Origin: a virus
Reading direction: 5' to 3' (one strand)
IMG/VR virus record: IMGVR_UViG_3300020220_005971
Coordinates: 1-63,765 of that record
DNA length: 63,765 nt
Below are positions 16,552-25,481 of the stretch, one piece after another (within the stretch, counting starts at the first letter, position 1; the number at the start of each line of letters is the position of its first letter). Under the pieces are notes generated by a model. The model saw only the letters and a program-made list of their open reading frames with translations. It made no database searches and was not told the DNA's origin. A program made the translations under genes and the position numbers.

Positions 16552-16716
16552 ATGCTAAAAGAACAAATACGTAGAATATTATACAAATATTTGGAGGAAA
16601 AGGAATTCAAAAAAAAGAGAAAGTATAGTCAATCTTATTGTAAATCTACACCGTGTTCAAAGATGGGGTTCACACAAAAAGCATCCTGTAGACCTTACAA
16701 AAATTGTTATAAGTAA
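16552..16716 (+). CDS. 54-aa Cys-rich phage protein
   Basis: From ATG 16552: MLKEQIRRILYKYLEEKEFK, then a basic stretch, then four cysteines in SYCKSTPCSKMGFTQKASC and NCYK. The pattern C-x4-C-x9-C-x6-C with MGF(T/S)QKAS recurs in small tailed-phage proteins of unknown function and may bind a metal. The N-terminal helix ending LEE resembles the other tags in this window. The upstream in-frame start at 16507 was rejected because the late-type motif lies just before 16552. Confidence 0.6.
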   Translation: MLKEQIRRILYKYLEEKEFKKKRKYSQSYCKSTPCSKMGFTQKASCRPYKNCYK

Positions 16717-16753
16717 ATTTGCCTTTTCAATTTTTTTTCTTATATTTTTACTC

Positions 16754-17593
16754 ATGCTGAGTTATATTGGAGGAAAATCAAAAATAGGTAAATGGATTGT
16801 AGAGTATTATCATCAAGATATGGAAACATATGTTGAGACATTCGGAGGGATGTTTTGGTGTTTTTTTAACATGGACTTGGAGTTATATCCAAATCTCAAT
16901 AAAGTTGTTTACAACGATTTCAACTGTTTAAATTACAATCTTTTCAAGTGTCTTCAAAATCCTGTTGAACTTCAAAGAGCCTTAGATTCAATACCTTGTC
17001 AACAATTCGGAGACTTTGTTACTGATATAAGTTATAAAACAAGATTCAAAGAATATCAGACAGAGTTGTTTTCATCAGGTTTCACAATGAACTATCCAAA
17101 TTATGAAGCGGCGGCAAAATACGTTTATATTGTCACACAAGTATTCTCAGGAAGTAAACCTGAATCATCCTCATTCATAGATTTGAAAGGTAAGTACCGA
17201 TCTAAGTATTTGGCTTTCCGTGATAAGTTGAGTAAACCGTATTGGATCGAACACTTTCTAAAGATTACTCATGTTGAAAATTTAGATTTTCAACAAGTTA
17301 TAGAAAAATACGATGCACCCTCAACCTATATCTATTTAGATCCACCTTATTGGAAGACGGAAAACTATTATTCCAATCATGATTTTGATAGGGATGATCA
17401 TCAAAGACTTGCACAAACCTTAAATTTGGTGCAAAGTAAGTTTAGTTTATCCTATTATGAGTTTGATCTTTTGAGTCAGTGGTATCCAAAAGAAAGATAT
17501 CGTTGGGAAAGTAAAAAGTTTGCCAAAGCCGCAGCAGCAAAAAAAGGCGGAAAACAAAATTTGGGAGAGGAACTTTTGATAATGAATTATTAG
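16754..17593 (+). CDS. D12-class DNA N6-adenine methyltransferase (Dam-like)
   Basis: 279 aa. MLSYIGGKSKIGKWIVEYY and ETFGGMFWCFF are the SAM-binding start of the MethyltransfD12 family (FxGxG degraded to FGGMF). The catalytic motif is YLDPPYW (about residue 196). Dam-like enzymes methylate adenine, often in GATC; the site recognised here is unknown. Phages use them to evade host restriction. It begins 37 nt after the small Cys-rich gene, probably with its own TATATTTT element. Confidence 0.85.
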   Translation: MLSYIGGKSKIGKWIVEYYHQDMETYVETFGGMFWCFFNMDLELYPNLNKVVYNDFNCLNYNLFKCLQNPVELQRALDSIPCQQFGDFVTDISYKTRFKEYQTELFSSGFTMNYPNYEAAAKYVYIVTQVFSGSKPESSSFIDLKGKYRSKYLAFRDKLSKPYWIEHFLKITHVENLDFQQVIEKYDAPSTYIYLDPPYWKTENYYSNHDFDRDDHQRLAQTLNLVQSKFSLSYYEFDLLSQWYPKERYRWESKKFAKAAAAKKGGKQNLGEELLIMNY

Positions 17594-17612
17594 TAATTTT
17601 TATCTTCCCAAT

Positions 17613-17620
17613 ATATTTAT
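17613..17620 (+). promoter_or_regulatory. ATATTTAT motif
   Basis: TATATTTATTATT ends 16 nt before the ATG at 17637. Confidence 0.4.
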
Positions 17621-17636
17621 TATTAAATTTGTTCTG

Positions 17637-18977
17637 ATGAAATTTACATCATTATTGAGGACTGTCATTGTCGAAGATTTCGAAAGGATTGATTTCTTAA
17701 TTGATACCTATACCAAACCAAAAAAGAAGGAGGACGGCACCATAAAAAAACCTAAAATGTCTGTCCGTGAATTAGCAGCATTGATTGCCGCTGATCCAAA
17801 TTCGATTTTAAATGATGTAGATATTGAATCAGCTACTACATCAGAGTTAAAAAAAGCTCGCGCAGGTAAATATACTCCATGGTTGATCAAGTCTTATACG
17901 AAAGTTAATCAACAAACAGAAACTCCATATGGCGAACCCGGTTATGAGAGAGAGGTTAAGATGTTGAAGGATAGATTTATGGAAGATCTTTATAAAGTTA
18001 CGGATGACCTAAAAAAATATGATAGATTTAAGAGTAAACTTCCTAAAGACAAAAGACAGATACAATTTCTCACACCTGACCAACTTTATGATGCGGTAAA
18101 AGATTTTGACCTTACGATGGCAACCACAACAAAGGCAGAAAGAAAATCTGCTACAGTTCACCCTGGTGCTGAACTTATGTATGATGGTAACAATTGGAGA
18201 GTAGTAAAAATCGAAGACAAAGGTGCGAAAGGAAAAGAGGCCTCATGTTTCTATGGTGGTAATCAAGTAGAAACAAGATGGTGTACTTCAGCTCCAGGTT
18301 TATCTTGGTTCGATAGATATATTAAAGACGGACCTTTATACGTGGTTTATGATCCAAACGATCAAAACGTCTCTTCAAATACAGGTCTACCGAAAACCAG
18401 ATATCAATTCCATTTCCCATCCAATCAGTTTATGGATAAGGATGATAGACAAGTTGATCTTGTAAAATTTCTTATGGGTCCTATGGCAGAATTGAAAGAT
18501 GTATTCAAACCTGAGTTTGCTAAAGGTCTCACAGTTGGTGGAGATAAATTATCAATTGACAATTTCAAGTCAGGTGCCGTGGGTAAATTTATTGCACTTT
18601 ATGGATTGGATGAATTGATCGAAAACTTACCCCTAAGCTTGAAAGAATTTCAAATTCAGAATAGAGACAAGGATTCGATTATTATCAATATTCCTCCATC
18701 AATTGGTAAGTTCAAAAACCTTGATATGATTCTACTCGATAACTGTATTTCGTCTTTACCTGAGGAAATTGGTGGGTGTACCTCACTTAGGTTCTTGGCA
18801 GTTCCTAACAACAAAGATCTTAAGACTTTACCAAAATCAATCGAAAAACTACCTTATCTATTCTTCTTAAATGTTAAAGGTTGTCCATCAGTAAAAGTTC
18901 CAAAGGGACTCTTATCTAGATCTGAAGACATGTGTGGAGGATGTGGAATGTGGGATATTACTCCACTAACTAATTAA
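17637..18977 (+). CDS. Leucine-rich-repeat protein with WCT-motif domain
   Basis: 446 aa. N-terminal tag-like segment SLLRTVIVEDFERI with I-V-E. Middle domain (about 180-285) has RWCTSAPGLSWFDRYIKDG, YVVYD and FHFPSNQFMDKDD, shared with the proteins at 2258 and 37301. The C-terminus (about 325-430) consists of leucine-rich repeats (IGKFKNLDMILLDNCISSLP, IGGCTSLRFLAVPNNKDLKT), which are protein-binding solenoids more typical of cellular proteins. It ends in a small Cys cluster (MCGGCGMW). A packaged or effector role is inferred from the tag and promoter motif. Confidence 0.6.
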   Translation: MKFTSLLRTVIVEDFERIDFLIDTYTKPKKKEDGTIKKPKMSVRELAALIAADPNSILNDVDIESATTSELKKARAGKYTPWLIKSYTKVNQQTETPYGEPGYEREVKMLKDRFMEDLYKVTDDLKKYDRFKSKLPKDKRQIQFLTPDQLYDAVKDFDLTMATTTKAERKSATVHPGAELMYDGNNWRVVKIEDKGAKGKEASCFYGGNQVETRWCTSAPGLSWFDRYIKDGPLYVVYDPNDQNVSSNTGLPKTRYQFHFPSNQFMDKDDRQVDLVKFLMGPMAELKDVFKPEFAKGLTVGGDKLSIDNFKSGAVGKFIALYGLDELIENLPLSLKEFQIQNRDKDSIIINIPPSIGKFKNLDMILLDNCISSLPEEIGGCTSLRFLAVPNNKDLKTLPKSIEKLPYLFFLNVKGCPSVKVPKGLLSRSEDMCGGCGMWDITPLTN

Positions 18978-18982
18978 TTTTT

Positions 18983-19276
18983 ATGAGTGTTGACGTTGAA
19001 ATATATTTATCACAGCTCTTCAAATTTTTCAACGAAAATCCTAATGAGCTTAATACTTTGGTCCCTCAGGATCAAAAAAATGAGTTTTTTAAAAAATGCC
19101 GAGAAGCTGTGATGATTAACCTTAATAAAGGTGACGAGCTATCTCTAACGAAAAAACAGTTGATCGAAATCTGCGTTAAAATCAACAATAAGAAAATAGA
19201 ACCGAAAGAAGAACTATTTTTCAACGCTGAAGGATTATTTCAAAAGGTCCCACTAGGATTCATTTGTCTCAATTGA
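18983..19276 (+). CDS. Small hypothetical phage protein
   Basis: 97 aa, mostly helical (VDVEIYLSQLFKFFNENPNE ... LSLTKKQLIEICVKINNKK), starting 5 nt after the LRR gene. It resembles small proteins recurrent in tailed phages but has no assigned role. The 30 nt gap before the big glycosyltransferase holds no clear promoter. Confidence 0.55.
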   Translation: MSVDVEIYLSQLFKFFNENPNELNTLVPQDQKNEFFKKCREAVMINLNKGDELSLTKKQLIEICVKINNKKIEPKEELFFNAEGLFQKVPLGFICLN

Positions 19277-19306
19277 TATTTCTATTCATTTGATTAACTT
19301 TCATTC

Positions 19307-22069
19307 ATGGAACTCATGTATGATACGATCATAATAATCAATTTAGAGAGGTGTAAAGATCGCTACGATCGAATTTTATCAAGAATTCAAAATTTAGGTT
19401 TAGACAAAGAAATTAGGATTATAAGAATAGAAGCAGTTGATGGCACATCGATTGATGAAGAATGGTTGAAAGAAAACAAAATTACACCGTTGGCAGACTA
19501 CTACGACAGTTACAGAGGTAGAGGTCTGACACTTGGTGAGATTGGATGTGCAATTTCACATTATAGAGCTTGGGAATTAATTCAAAATGATGACACAATT
19601 AAATCTGCTTTAATACTAGAAGACGATGCACAGTTCTGTCCTGAGTTTACAGATAAACTTAAACAAGTAAAAGAATGGACGGGTGATTACCAATGGGACT
19701 TTTTTTATTTGGGTAGAAAGGTTATCAATCCAAACTATGAATTTGAATTGAAAAAAAACGTTGTAATCCCTGACTTCTCTTATTGGTGTCTCTCTTATAT
19801 CCTAACTAAAAAGGGTTCACAGAACTTAGTAAACTCAAACTTCCTAAATGCTTTGATTCCCGCAGATGAATTTGTACCTATAATGTTGAACAGGGCCAAT
19901 CCAAATTGCATTCAATACAAAAAAAATTATGACATCAAATTTCTCAAAGGTTTAGGTCTCAAAGAGCAATTGATAAAACCTGAAACATTAGCTTTTCAAA
20001 ACTCACAGACTGAAAAAAGCTCAATCTATTTCAAGAATGACTACTATGATGACGGAATCGATAAATTTTTATTAATAACCGTTGCTACGGAGGAAAATGA
20101 TCGTTTGGATAGATTTCGTAAGTCTTGTGAATATTTTGGTATACCTTATAAAATACTTGGCTTGGGTCAAACCTGGGTGGGAGGTGAAGCTGAAAATGGA
20201 ATCTTGAAAACTTTCGGAGGAGGCCAGAAAATAAATCTCTTGAGAAATGAATTAAAAGGATGGCCCAAACTCGAGGACCACATTATAATGTTCACAGACT
20301 CATATGATGTTATGTTACTTCAAAACCCTCAACAAATTTTACAAAAATTTAGAGAATTCAGAAGACCCATAGTCTTCTCAGCAGAAAAAATTTGTTGGCC
20401 CAACCCATCTTTGATTGATCAATATCCTGCATCATTAACCAAATATAAATTTTTGAACTCAGGTGGATTCATTGGTTATGCTGACGAAATCATTAGTTTG
20501 ATTAATGATCCAATAGATGATAAAGACGACGATCAATTATATTACTCTGAAAGATACCTTGAACAAATTCACACCACCAAACCACACTTAGTAGAAAAAA
20601 CGGAGACAAATTTACCTAATAATAAATACCCTTTATCCAATTCGGGACACAAAATAGGATGGATGAGCGAAGTTGTGTTTGATCAAGATGTAATTGAAAT
20701 TTTGAGAACTAAATTTAATAAAAACTCAAAGATACTTGACATAGGTGCTGGTGATGGAAAATGGGGATATGTCCTTGGTGAACATTTTTCAAATATTGAT
20801 GCAATTGAGATATTTGAACCGTATGTTAACAGATACGGATTGAAGGAGTATTACAAAAATGTATTTGTTGAAAATTTTTTAGATTTTGATTTTGATTATT
20901 ATGATGTGATAATCATGGGTGATGTGTTCGAACACGTGAAAAGGGAGGATGCTCAAAATTGGTTGAAAAAAAATAAAAACAAATTTGGCGAAATTATAAT
21001 AGTGGTACCATTTGAGTATGAACAAGTTTGGGATGGTGATTACGAAAACAAGTGGGGACATCATCATCAGTCGGATCTTACTCCCGAGATTATGGAATCC
21101 AATTTTTCAGAACTACATTTGAGAAAATGGGTAAATACTCCTGATTCCGTTGGGAAAGGGAAGGGATTCGGGTTATACACTAAAAGATATGGATTTGATA
21201 TACCATCAAAAATATTCTTGGATAATAATCAATATATTTTTCAGACTCTTAATGAATCAATAGAAGACATAGAAATGGATTTAGTTGGAAGGATAAGAAA
21301 TAGAGTGACTGATAATTTTCCCTCAGTAATTCATGCAAATGGTCCCGAGAAAGTTAAAAACTTCTTAGATAAAATCACGGACTTCATGACTCTTAACTAT
21401 GACTTTTTTTATGGAAATAACTCAAAAATTATGGAAACTCAAACAAAAAAGACAATATCAATAGGTTTGTTTTTTCAACATGATTTGAAAGATATTAATC
21501 AATCTTTGGACTTATTAAAAATACAGAAATTCCCTAAGAATCTGATAAAATTGGTATTGTACTACAACAAAGAATCAGATTTATACAAACTTGAAAAATT
21601 CAAAGAAAACAACAAAGATTATATGTCTGTTGAAATAAAAGAAAATAAAAACCTAACCGAATCAAGGATAGATTTTCTTCAGGATAGAGAGACGGACTAT
21701 TATTTAATTATTGATTCTAATTTTATATTACGAAATACAAACTCAATCGAAATTTTAATAAGGTCAAATAAAAAAATGATTTCCCCCATGATCGTTTCCG
21801 AAACTGTGGACCACGTAAATTTTCATATTACTGAAGGTGATTTGAAATTAGATTATGTGAAATACAACAAACGCGGAATATGGTCTGTGGAGATTATTTC
21901 AGGTATAATTTTAATTGAGAACGATTTTAGGGTAAATGTTAATCAAGCCCTTTCCCAAGATACGGAACACTCAGATGGCGATTGGGATGTTAAACTTTCG
22001 GAAAATATAAAAGGGAATGGATATTTTTGTTACATTTGTAATTGTAACTATTTTGGTACAATCATATGA
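19307..22069 (+). CDS. GT25 + PLOD-type collagen glycosyltransferase with inserted methyltransferase
   Basis: 920 aa. (1) GT25 domain, about 4-215: TIIIINLERCKDRYDRI, LGEIGCAISHYRAW, LEDDAQF (E105-D107); this family includes animal collagen galactosyltransferases. (2) From about 244, FLLITVATEENDRLDRFRKS, FGGGQKINLLR, FTDSYDVM (Asp331/Asp334), FSAEKICWPN and FLNSGGFIGYA match the glycosyltransferase domain of procollagen lysyl hydroxylase (PLOD/LH3); DDDQLYY is the acidic loop. (3) A class I SAM methyltransferase (about 450-640, LDIGAGDGKWG, L477-G480) interrupts it. (4) The PLOD domain resumes: FQTLNESIEDIE, VIHANGPEK (His676). (5) About 717-920 matches the PLOD accessory domain (ISIGLFFQH, TDYYLIIDSNFIL, MISPMIV). 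No hydroxylase domain is fused. Likely substrate, inferred: hydroxylysine in the fibre collagens downstream. Confidence 0.85.
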   Translation: MELMYDTIIIINLERCKDRYDRILSRIQNLGLDKEIRIIRIEAVDGTSIDEEWLKENKITPLADYYDSYRGRGLTLGEIGCAISHYRAWELIQNDDTIKSALILEDDAQFCPEFTDKLKQVKEWTGDYQWDFFYLGRKVINPNYEFELKKNVVIPDFSYWCLSYILTKKGSQNLVNSNFLNALIPADEFVPIMLNRANPNCIQYKKNYDIKFLKGLGLKEQLIKPETLAFQNSQTEKSSIYFKNDYYDDGIDKFLLITVATEENDRLDRFRKSCEYFGIPYKILGLGQTWVGGEAENGILKTFGGGQKINLLRNELKGWPKLEDHIIMFTDSYDVMLLQNPQQILQKFREFRRPIVFSAEKICWPNPSLIDQYPASLTKYKFLNSGGFIGYADEIISLINDPIDDKDDDQLYYSERYLEQIHTTKPHLVEKTETNLPNNKYPLSNSGHKIGWMSEVVFDQDVIEILRTKFNKNSKILDIGAGDGKWGYVLGEHFSNIDAIEIFEPYVNRYGLKEYYKNVFVENFLDFDFDYYDVIIMGDVFEHVKREDAQNWLKKNKNKFGEIIIVVPFEYEQVWDGDYENKWGHHHQSDLTPEIMESNFSELHLRKWVNTPDSVGKGKGFGLYTKRYGFDIPSKIFLDNNQYIFQTLNESIEDIEMDLVGRIRNRVTDNFPSVIHANGPEKVKNFLDKITDFMTLNYDFFYGNNSKIMETQTKKTISIGLFFQHDLKDINQSLDLLKIQKFPKNLIKLVLYYNKESDLYKLEKFKENNKDYMSVEIKENKNLTESRIDFLQDRETDYYLIIDSNFILRNTNSIEILIRSNKKMISPMIVSETVDHVNFHITEGDLKLDYVKYNKRGIWSVEIISGIILIENDFRVNVNQALSQDTEHSDGDWDVKLSENIKGNGYFCYICNCNYFGTII

Positions 22070-23718
22070 AACAAGAAATTTATAAATTCAGTCTAACCAA
22101 TTATTTCACCATTTTTCACAAAGATCATGTTCCTATCGTGGATGAGAATCAACATTCAAATTACACAAAAAATGATAGGTTGATTTTTTTAAATGAAAGT
22201 ACTAGTACTGATCCCTCTGTATTTGTGGAAAATTTTGCCAATGAGTTGTGCACAGTAACAAAATTTGACACGATGGTTGTATTGGAAAAGGTTGGTGAAA
22301 CCAAAATATCTCTAAAACTTTTCCACGGCTACAAAAGAAGAATTAGGGGATTTCATTGGTTTAAAATATCGAGGAATGTTGATTTCCTGACGGTAAACCT
22401 TTCGGGGGGTGATCTTTATTCTGGATTTTTGAATGATTATAACAAGAAAAAACAATGTATAAAGCAAATAAGAAGGAACTTTTTTAGTAGTAACCCAATT
22501 TCTCAACTAAGAAGTAATATTATAAAAAGGTTACCTCTCAATAGGGAAGAGAGTGTTAAGATAGCTGATAAAGCAATTAATTTATTTTGTAATCAACTAT
22601 TTCCTCAAAAGTCAAATGTTGAAAGTCCCAACCAAATGATTGTCAGATTCTACCTCGAAAAAAAAGGAATCAAATACCCGAATAATTTCCAATTATATTT
22701 CAAAAGTTTTGGACTCCTACCGAAATTAAAGAACTTGAGAAAACATAATATGAAACTCGTGGATGCTTTCATGTCAGATTATGACTTGAAAGGAGATGTA
22801 ATAAAGAAAGCGATACATAATGCAAAACAATCATTAAGTGTAAGTAGACTCAAATACATGTTGGGTTTTTTCCCTGAGCAGTGGGTTTTACAAGACAAAG
22901 AATTTGTTGAGGCTTGTTTAGATTACGACTCATCAACTTCTATTACACTTCCATCTTTGGGTGAACATACATCTAAAAGTGAACTGAAAAAAGTTTTTGT
23001 ACTTGCTAAGTTAGTATTGAATCACGAATTTGCTTGGTCCACATTTTATGATCATTGTGATTTCTATTGTTATTTGAAAAGCGCTGGTGAAAACATTAAA
23101 TGGAAGTCAAAAAATTTGGATGAGTTTACAAAAGAACACTTAGATTGGGCGGATTTGTATGAATTCTACAAAAGAGGTTTTTACACTAGAATATATCCTC
23201 AGAGTTTATACGATGCATTTAAAATACCGATTCAACATAAGGATGAAGTTTATTATCCAATAATTCTCACTAACTCTGATGAATATAACGCTGAAAGCTT
23301 AAATCAGAACAATTGTGTCAAGACTTATATCGGAAGACCTTCGTCAATCATTGTATCATTAAGAAAAGGATCCACTGTATCAAATGACAGAGCAACAATA
23401 GAATACCTAATTTTTAGAAAAGTCGGTATAGTAGCTGGTCCAAGTGCTGCTTTCTTTGATGGAGTTACTTTTGTTAGACCCCAATCACTCGGAAAATTTA
23501 ATAGTACATTAAGTGAGGATTGGATTGAACCTTTGAAACTTTTGGATGAGAGAATGACTCAATATATTGGCAATGGAAAAAATATCACTACCGTCAAGAT
23601 AGAAAAACTTCTATCAAATCACAAAGTTCTAAAATCTGACTCCGCTTGGGCAGAAAACGGATTCCTTTTTTGGACATATAACTTAATTGACAAACAAAAA
23701 TTAAATTACTTTTTTTAA
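22066..23718 (+). CDS. PcfJ-like protein
   Basis: 550 aa. The C-terminal third has the PcfJ-type motif: SLNQNNCVKTYIGRPSSIIV then SLRKG and RATIEYLIF (about 415-450), a domain known from conjugative and mobile elements but without a defined activity. The N-terminal two thirds are helical and unrecognised. It overlaps the collagen-type glycosyltransferase by 4 nt (ATGA), so it is translated with it. The NNCVK block superficially resembles the WCTS block of other proteins here. Confidence 0.5.
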   Translation: MKQEIYKFSLTNYFTIFHKDHVPIVDENQHSNYTKNDRLIFLNESTSTDPSVFVENFANELCTVTKFDTMVVLEKVGETKISLKLFHGYKRRIRGFHWFKISRNVDFLTVNLSGGDLYSGFLNDYNKKKQCIKQIRRNFFSSNPISQLRSNIIKRLPLNREESVKIADKAINLFCNQLFPQKSNVESPNQMIVRFYLEKKGIKYPNNFQLYFKSFGLLPKLKNLRKHNMKLVDAFMSDYDLKGDVIKKAIHNAKQSLSVSRLKYMLGFFPEQWVLQDKEFVEACLDYDSSTSITLPSLGEHTSKSELKKVFVLAKLVLNHEFAWSTFYDHCDFYCYLKSAGENIKWKSKNLDEFTKEHLDWADLYEFYKRGFYTRIYPQSLYDAFKIPIQHKDEVYYPIILTNSDEYNAESLNQNNCVKTYIGRPSSIIVSLRKGSTVSNDRATIEYLIFRKVGIVAGPSAAFFDGVTFVRPQSLGKFNSTLSEDWIEPLKLLDERMTQYIGNGKNITTVKIEKLLSNHKVLKSDSAWAENGFLFWTYNLIDKQKLNYFF

Positions 23719-23728
23719 TAGGACAAAT

Positions 23729-24046
23729 ATGGAAAAACATGAATATTTAAAATGGGTTGAAAAGGAAGAGAACAAATTTTTTTCAGAGTACGATTTACCG
23801 ATAATGAACCTTGATCTTAGTCATTTTTCTAAACTTGAAAAGGTTTATATCAAATCTGAGGTTGATAAATGGCATTCACAAATATTTAAGAGTGATTTTT
23901 TTTATTTATATTTAAAAAAAATAAATCACATCGATTATTGTGTAACTATTTATTTTGAAATTAAAAATTTTGATAAAATTAATTTTTACATCAATTCACT
24001 TCTAAAAATATCAAAAAATGATTCAAATCACATCACAAGAGGTTAA
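23729..24046 (+). CDS. Hypothetical protein
   Basis: 105 aa, Lys/Ile/Phe-rich (HEYLKWVEKEENKFFSEYDL ... IYFEIKNFDKINFYINSLLK). Its last 29 nt overlap the thioredoxin start. Very AT-rich relative to neighbours in its second half. No family recognised. Confidence 0.45.
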   Translation: MEKHEYLKWVEKEENKFFSEYDLPIMNLDLSHFSKLEKVYIKSEVDKWHSQIFKSDFFYLYLKKINHIDYCVTIYFEIKNFDKINFYINSLLKISKNDSNHITRG

Positions 24047-24335
24047 AGAAAAAATGGAAAACAAAGAGTCATTTGTTCTTGATTTCTATGCCACATGGTG
24101 CGGACCATGTAAAATCTTAGCCAAAAATTTTAAGATATTAGAAGATAAAGGTGAAAACCTTCCGATCTTCGCTTTTAACGTAGACTCCGACAGAGATCTA
24201 ATCATGGATATGGGTGTGAGAAGTGTGCCAACCTTGAAATACATAAAAAATGGGCAGATTGTTGATACTAAAGTAGGTGTTCAAACACCTGATATCTTGG
24301 CTGAGTCCATAAAATCATCTTTGAACTTAGTATAA
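24018..24335 (+). CDS. trxA: Thioredoxin
   Basis: 105 aa, standard thioredoxin length. Active site WCGPC (Cys28/Cys31) in DFYATWCGPCK, cis-proline in VPTLKYIKNG. Reduces protein disulfides; phage thioredoxins can support ribonucleotide reductase or other phage enzymes. Stop overlaps the glutaredoxin start. The reductase that recycles it would be the host's. Confidence 0.93.
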   Translation: MIQITSQEVKEKMENKESFVLDFYATWCGPCKILAKNFKILEDKGENLPIFAFNVDSDRDLIMDMGVRSVPTLKYIKNGQIVDTKVGVQTPDILAESIKSSLNLV

Positions 24336-24625
24336 TGGATTTGTCTATCATAGTTTACACAATGAAAGGATGTCCATTTTGTACAGATTTCAAAAAATTG
24401 TTGGAAGAATCAAAAATTGAGTTTCATGAAAGGGATATAGATGAATTTTCGGATGAGTATGATCTATTTTCTAAAATAAACAATAACGATATGATTCCAG
24501 CATTATTAATAATTGAAACGGAGAATGGAAATCATACTGCTTATCAATACGTACCCGAGAGAGATTACAATGAACTGACCGAGGCAGTCGCAATAATTAA
24601 TAATCACAGAAGTCTTATTAAATAA
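24335..24625 (+). CDS. Glutaredoxin-like protein
   Basis: 96 aa. CPFC active site (Cys13/Cys16) in MKGCPFCTDFKKLL, followed by the FHERDIDE strand and MIPALLI cis-proline region. Reduces disulfides, as for ribonucleotide reductase. The C-terminal half has an unusual insertion (ETENGNHTAYQYVPERDYNE). Converges with the minus-strand 24618 gene with an 8-nt overlap. Confidence 0.8.
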   Translation: MDLSIIVYTMKGCPFCTDFKKLLEESKIEFHERDIDEFSDEYDLFSKINNNDMIPALLIIETENGNHTAYQYVPERDYNELTEAVAIINNHRSLIK

Positions 24626-25367
24626 AAAGATCTAAAATAATTTTTTCTTTCAAAAAATCAAAATCTTCAAGTGGATTTGTCACTTCGATCGACAAGTCCA
24701 CTTTTTTTATTTTTTCGACAATCTTCTCATAGTTGAAATTGAATGAATCTAAAATATAAGATTCTAATTTTTCATCATGTTCATCCCAATCAACTGAAAC
24801 ATGTTTGATTGGATTTAGCTTTGATAAACTTAATTCAATACTTAATTTAGTTCCGATTACCTCTCTACATATATTATATCCGATAAATTTGGAATAATAA
24901 TACAAACTTCTTCCTTGATTTAATGAATAACCATGGGGAAATTCAGAGGTTGAAGGCTTGAAGGTATCTTCAAGTATCTCATAGGATCTGATACCGTCAA
25001 AAAAGAATGATTTTTTTTTATCTTTATAATTTTCTAAAAGACTGTGGTGATATGAGTTATTATCTGATGTCAAGAAAAGTATCGTTTTTACTGACTCAAC
25101 AACACTCACTTCTTGACCATACTCGATTAAATCTATAGTATGAGTCAAAGGTGTCAAAAGATTAGAATAAAATTTATTGAACTCTTTTGTGATATCATTC
25201 ATATTTAGGATGTCTTTTACATCAGAATATCCGTTCACCACTAAGAAATTTTTGTTGTCTACTACATGAATTACAGATGATGAGTTGACTCCGAGTTTTT
25301 TCAAAATAAAATCAGCAAAAAGATTGCACTTTGTTTTTTTGTCACTTATACATGAGATATAATTCAT
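24618..25367 (-). CDS. Divergent S-adenosylmethionine synthetase-like (MetK fold) protein
   Basis: 249 aa versus about 380 for MetK. Order and spacing of several blocks recall MetK: SDKKTKCNLFADFILKKLGV at the N-terminus (MetK SEGHPDKxCDxIxDAIL), FLVVNGYSD, GRSLYYYSKFIGYNICREVI (MetK VDRSAAYxARYIAKNIV), then LSIELSLSKLNPIKHVSVD and ILDSFNFNYEKIVEKI. The catalytic HPDK and GGGAFSGKD motifs are lost. If related, it is probably inactive and may regulate or bind SAM metabolism. The resemblance is by eye and needs profile testing. It is divergent from the fibre operon. Confidence 0.4.
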   Translation of the reverse strand: MNYISCISDKKTKCNLFADFILKKLGVNSSSVIHVVDNKNFLVVNGYSDVKDILNMNDITKEFNKFYSNLLTPLTHTIDLIEYGQEVSVVESVKTILFLTSDNNSYHHSLLENYKDKKKSFFFDGIRSYEILEDTFKPSTSEFPHGYSLNQGRSLYYYSKFIGYNICREVIGTKLSIELSLSKLNPIKHVSVDWDEHDEKLESYILDSFNFNYEKIVEKIKKVDLSIEVTNPLEDFDFLKEKIILDLFI

Positions 25368-25425
25368 AATTCTTTATTGTGATTGGAATTATAATATTTT
25401 TTAAAATGAACTTGTAGAGTTCGTT

Positions 25426-25433
25426 ATATTTAT
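25426..25433 (+). promoter_or_regulatory. ATATTTAT motif upstream of the fibre genes
   Basis: GTTATATTTATTAG lies 48 nt before the first fibre; a second GTATTTATTAG follows at 25455-25465, 17 nt before the ATG. Either could start the three-fibre operon. Confidence 0.4.
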
Positions 25434-25481
25434 TAGTACGAAACATCCAAAGAAGTATTTATTAGAAACTTATATTAAGAT

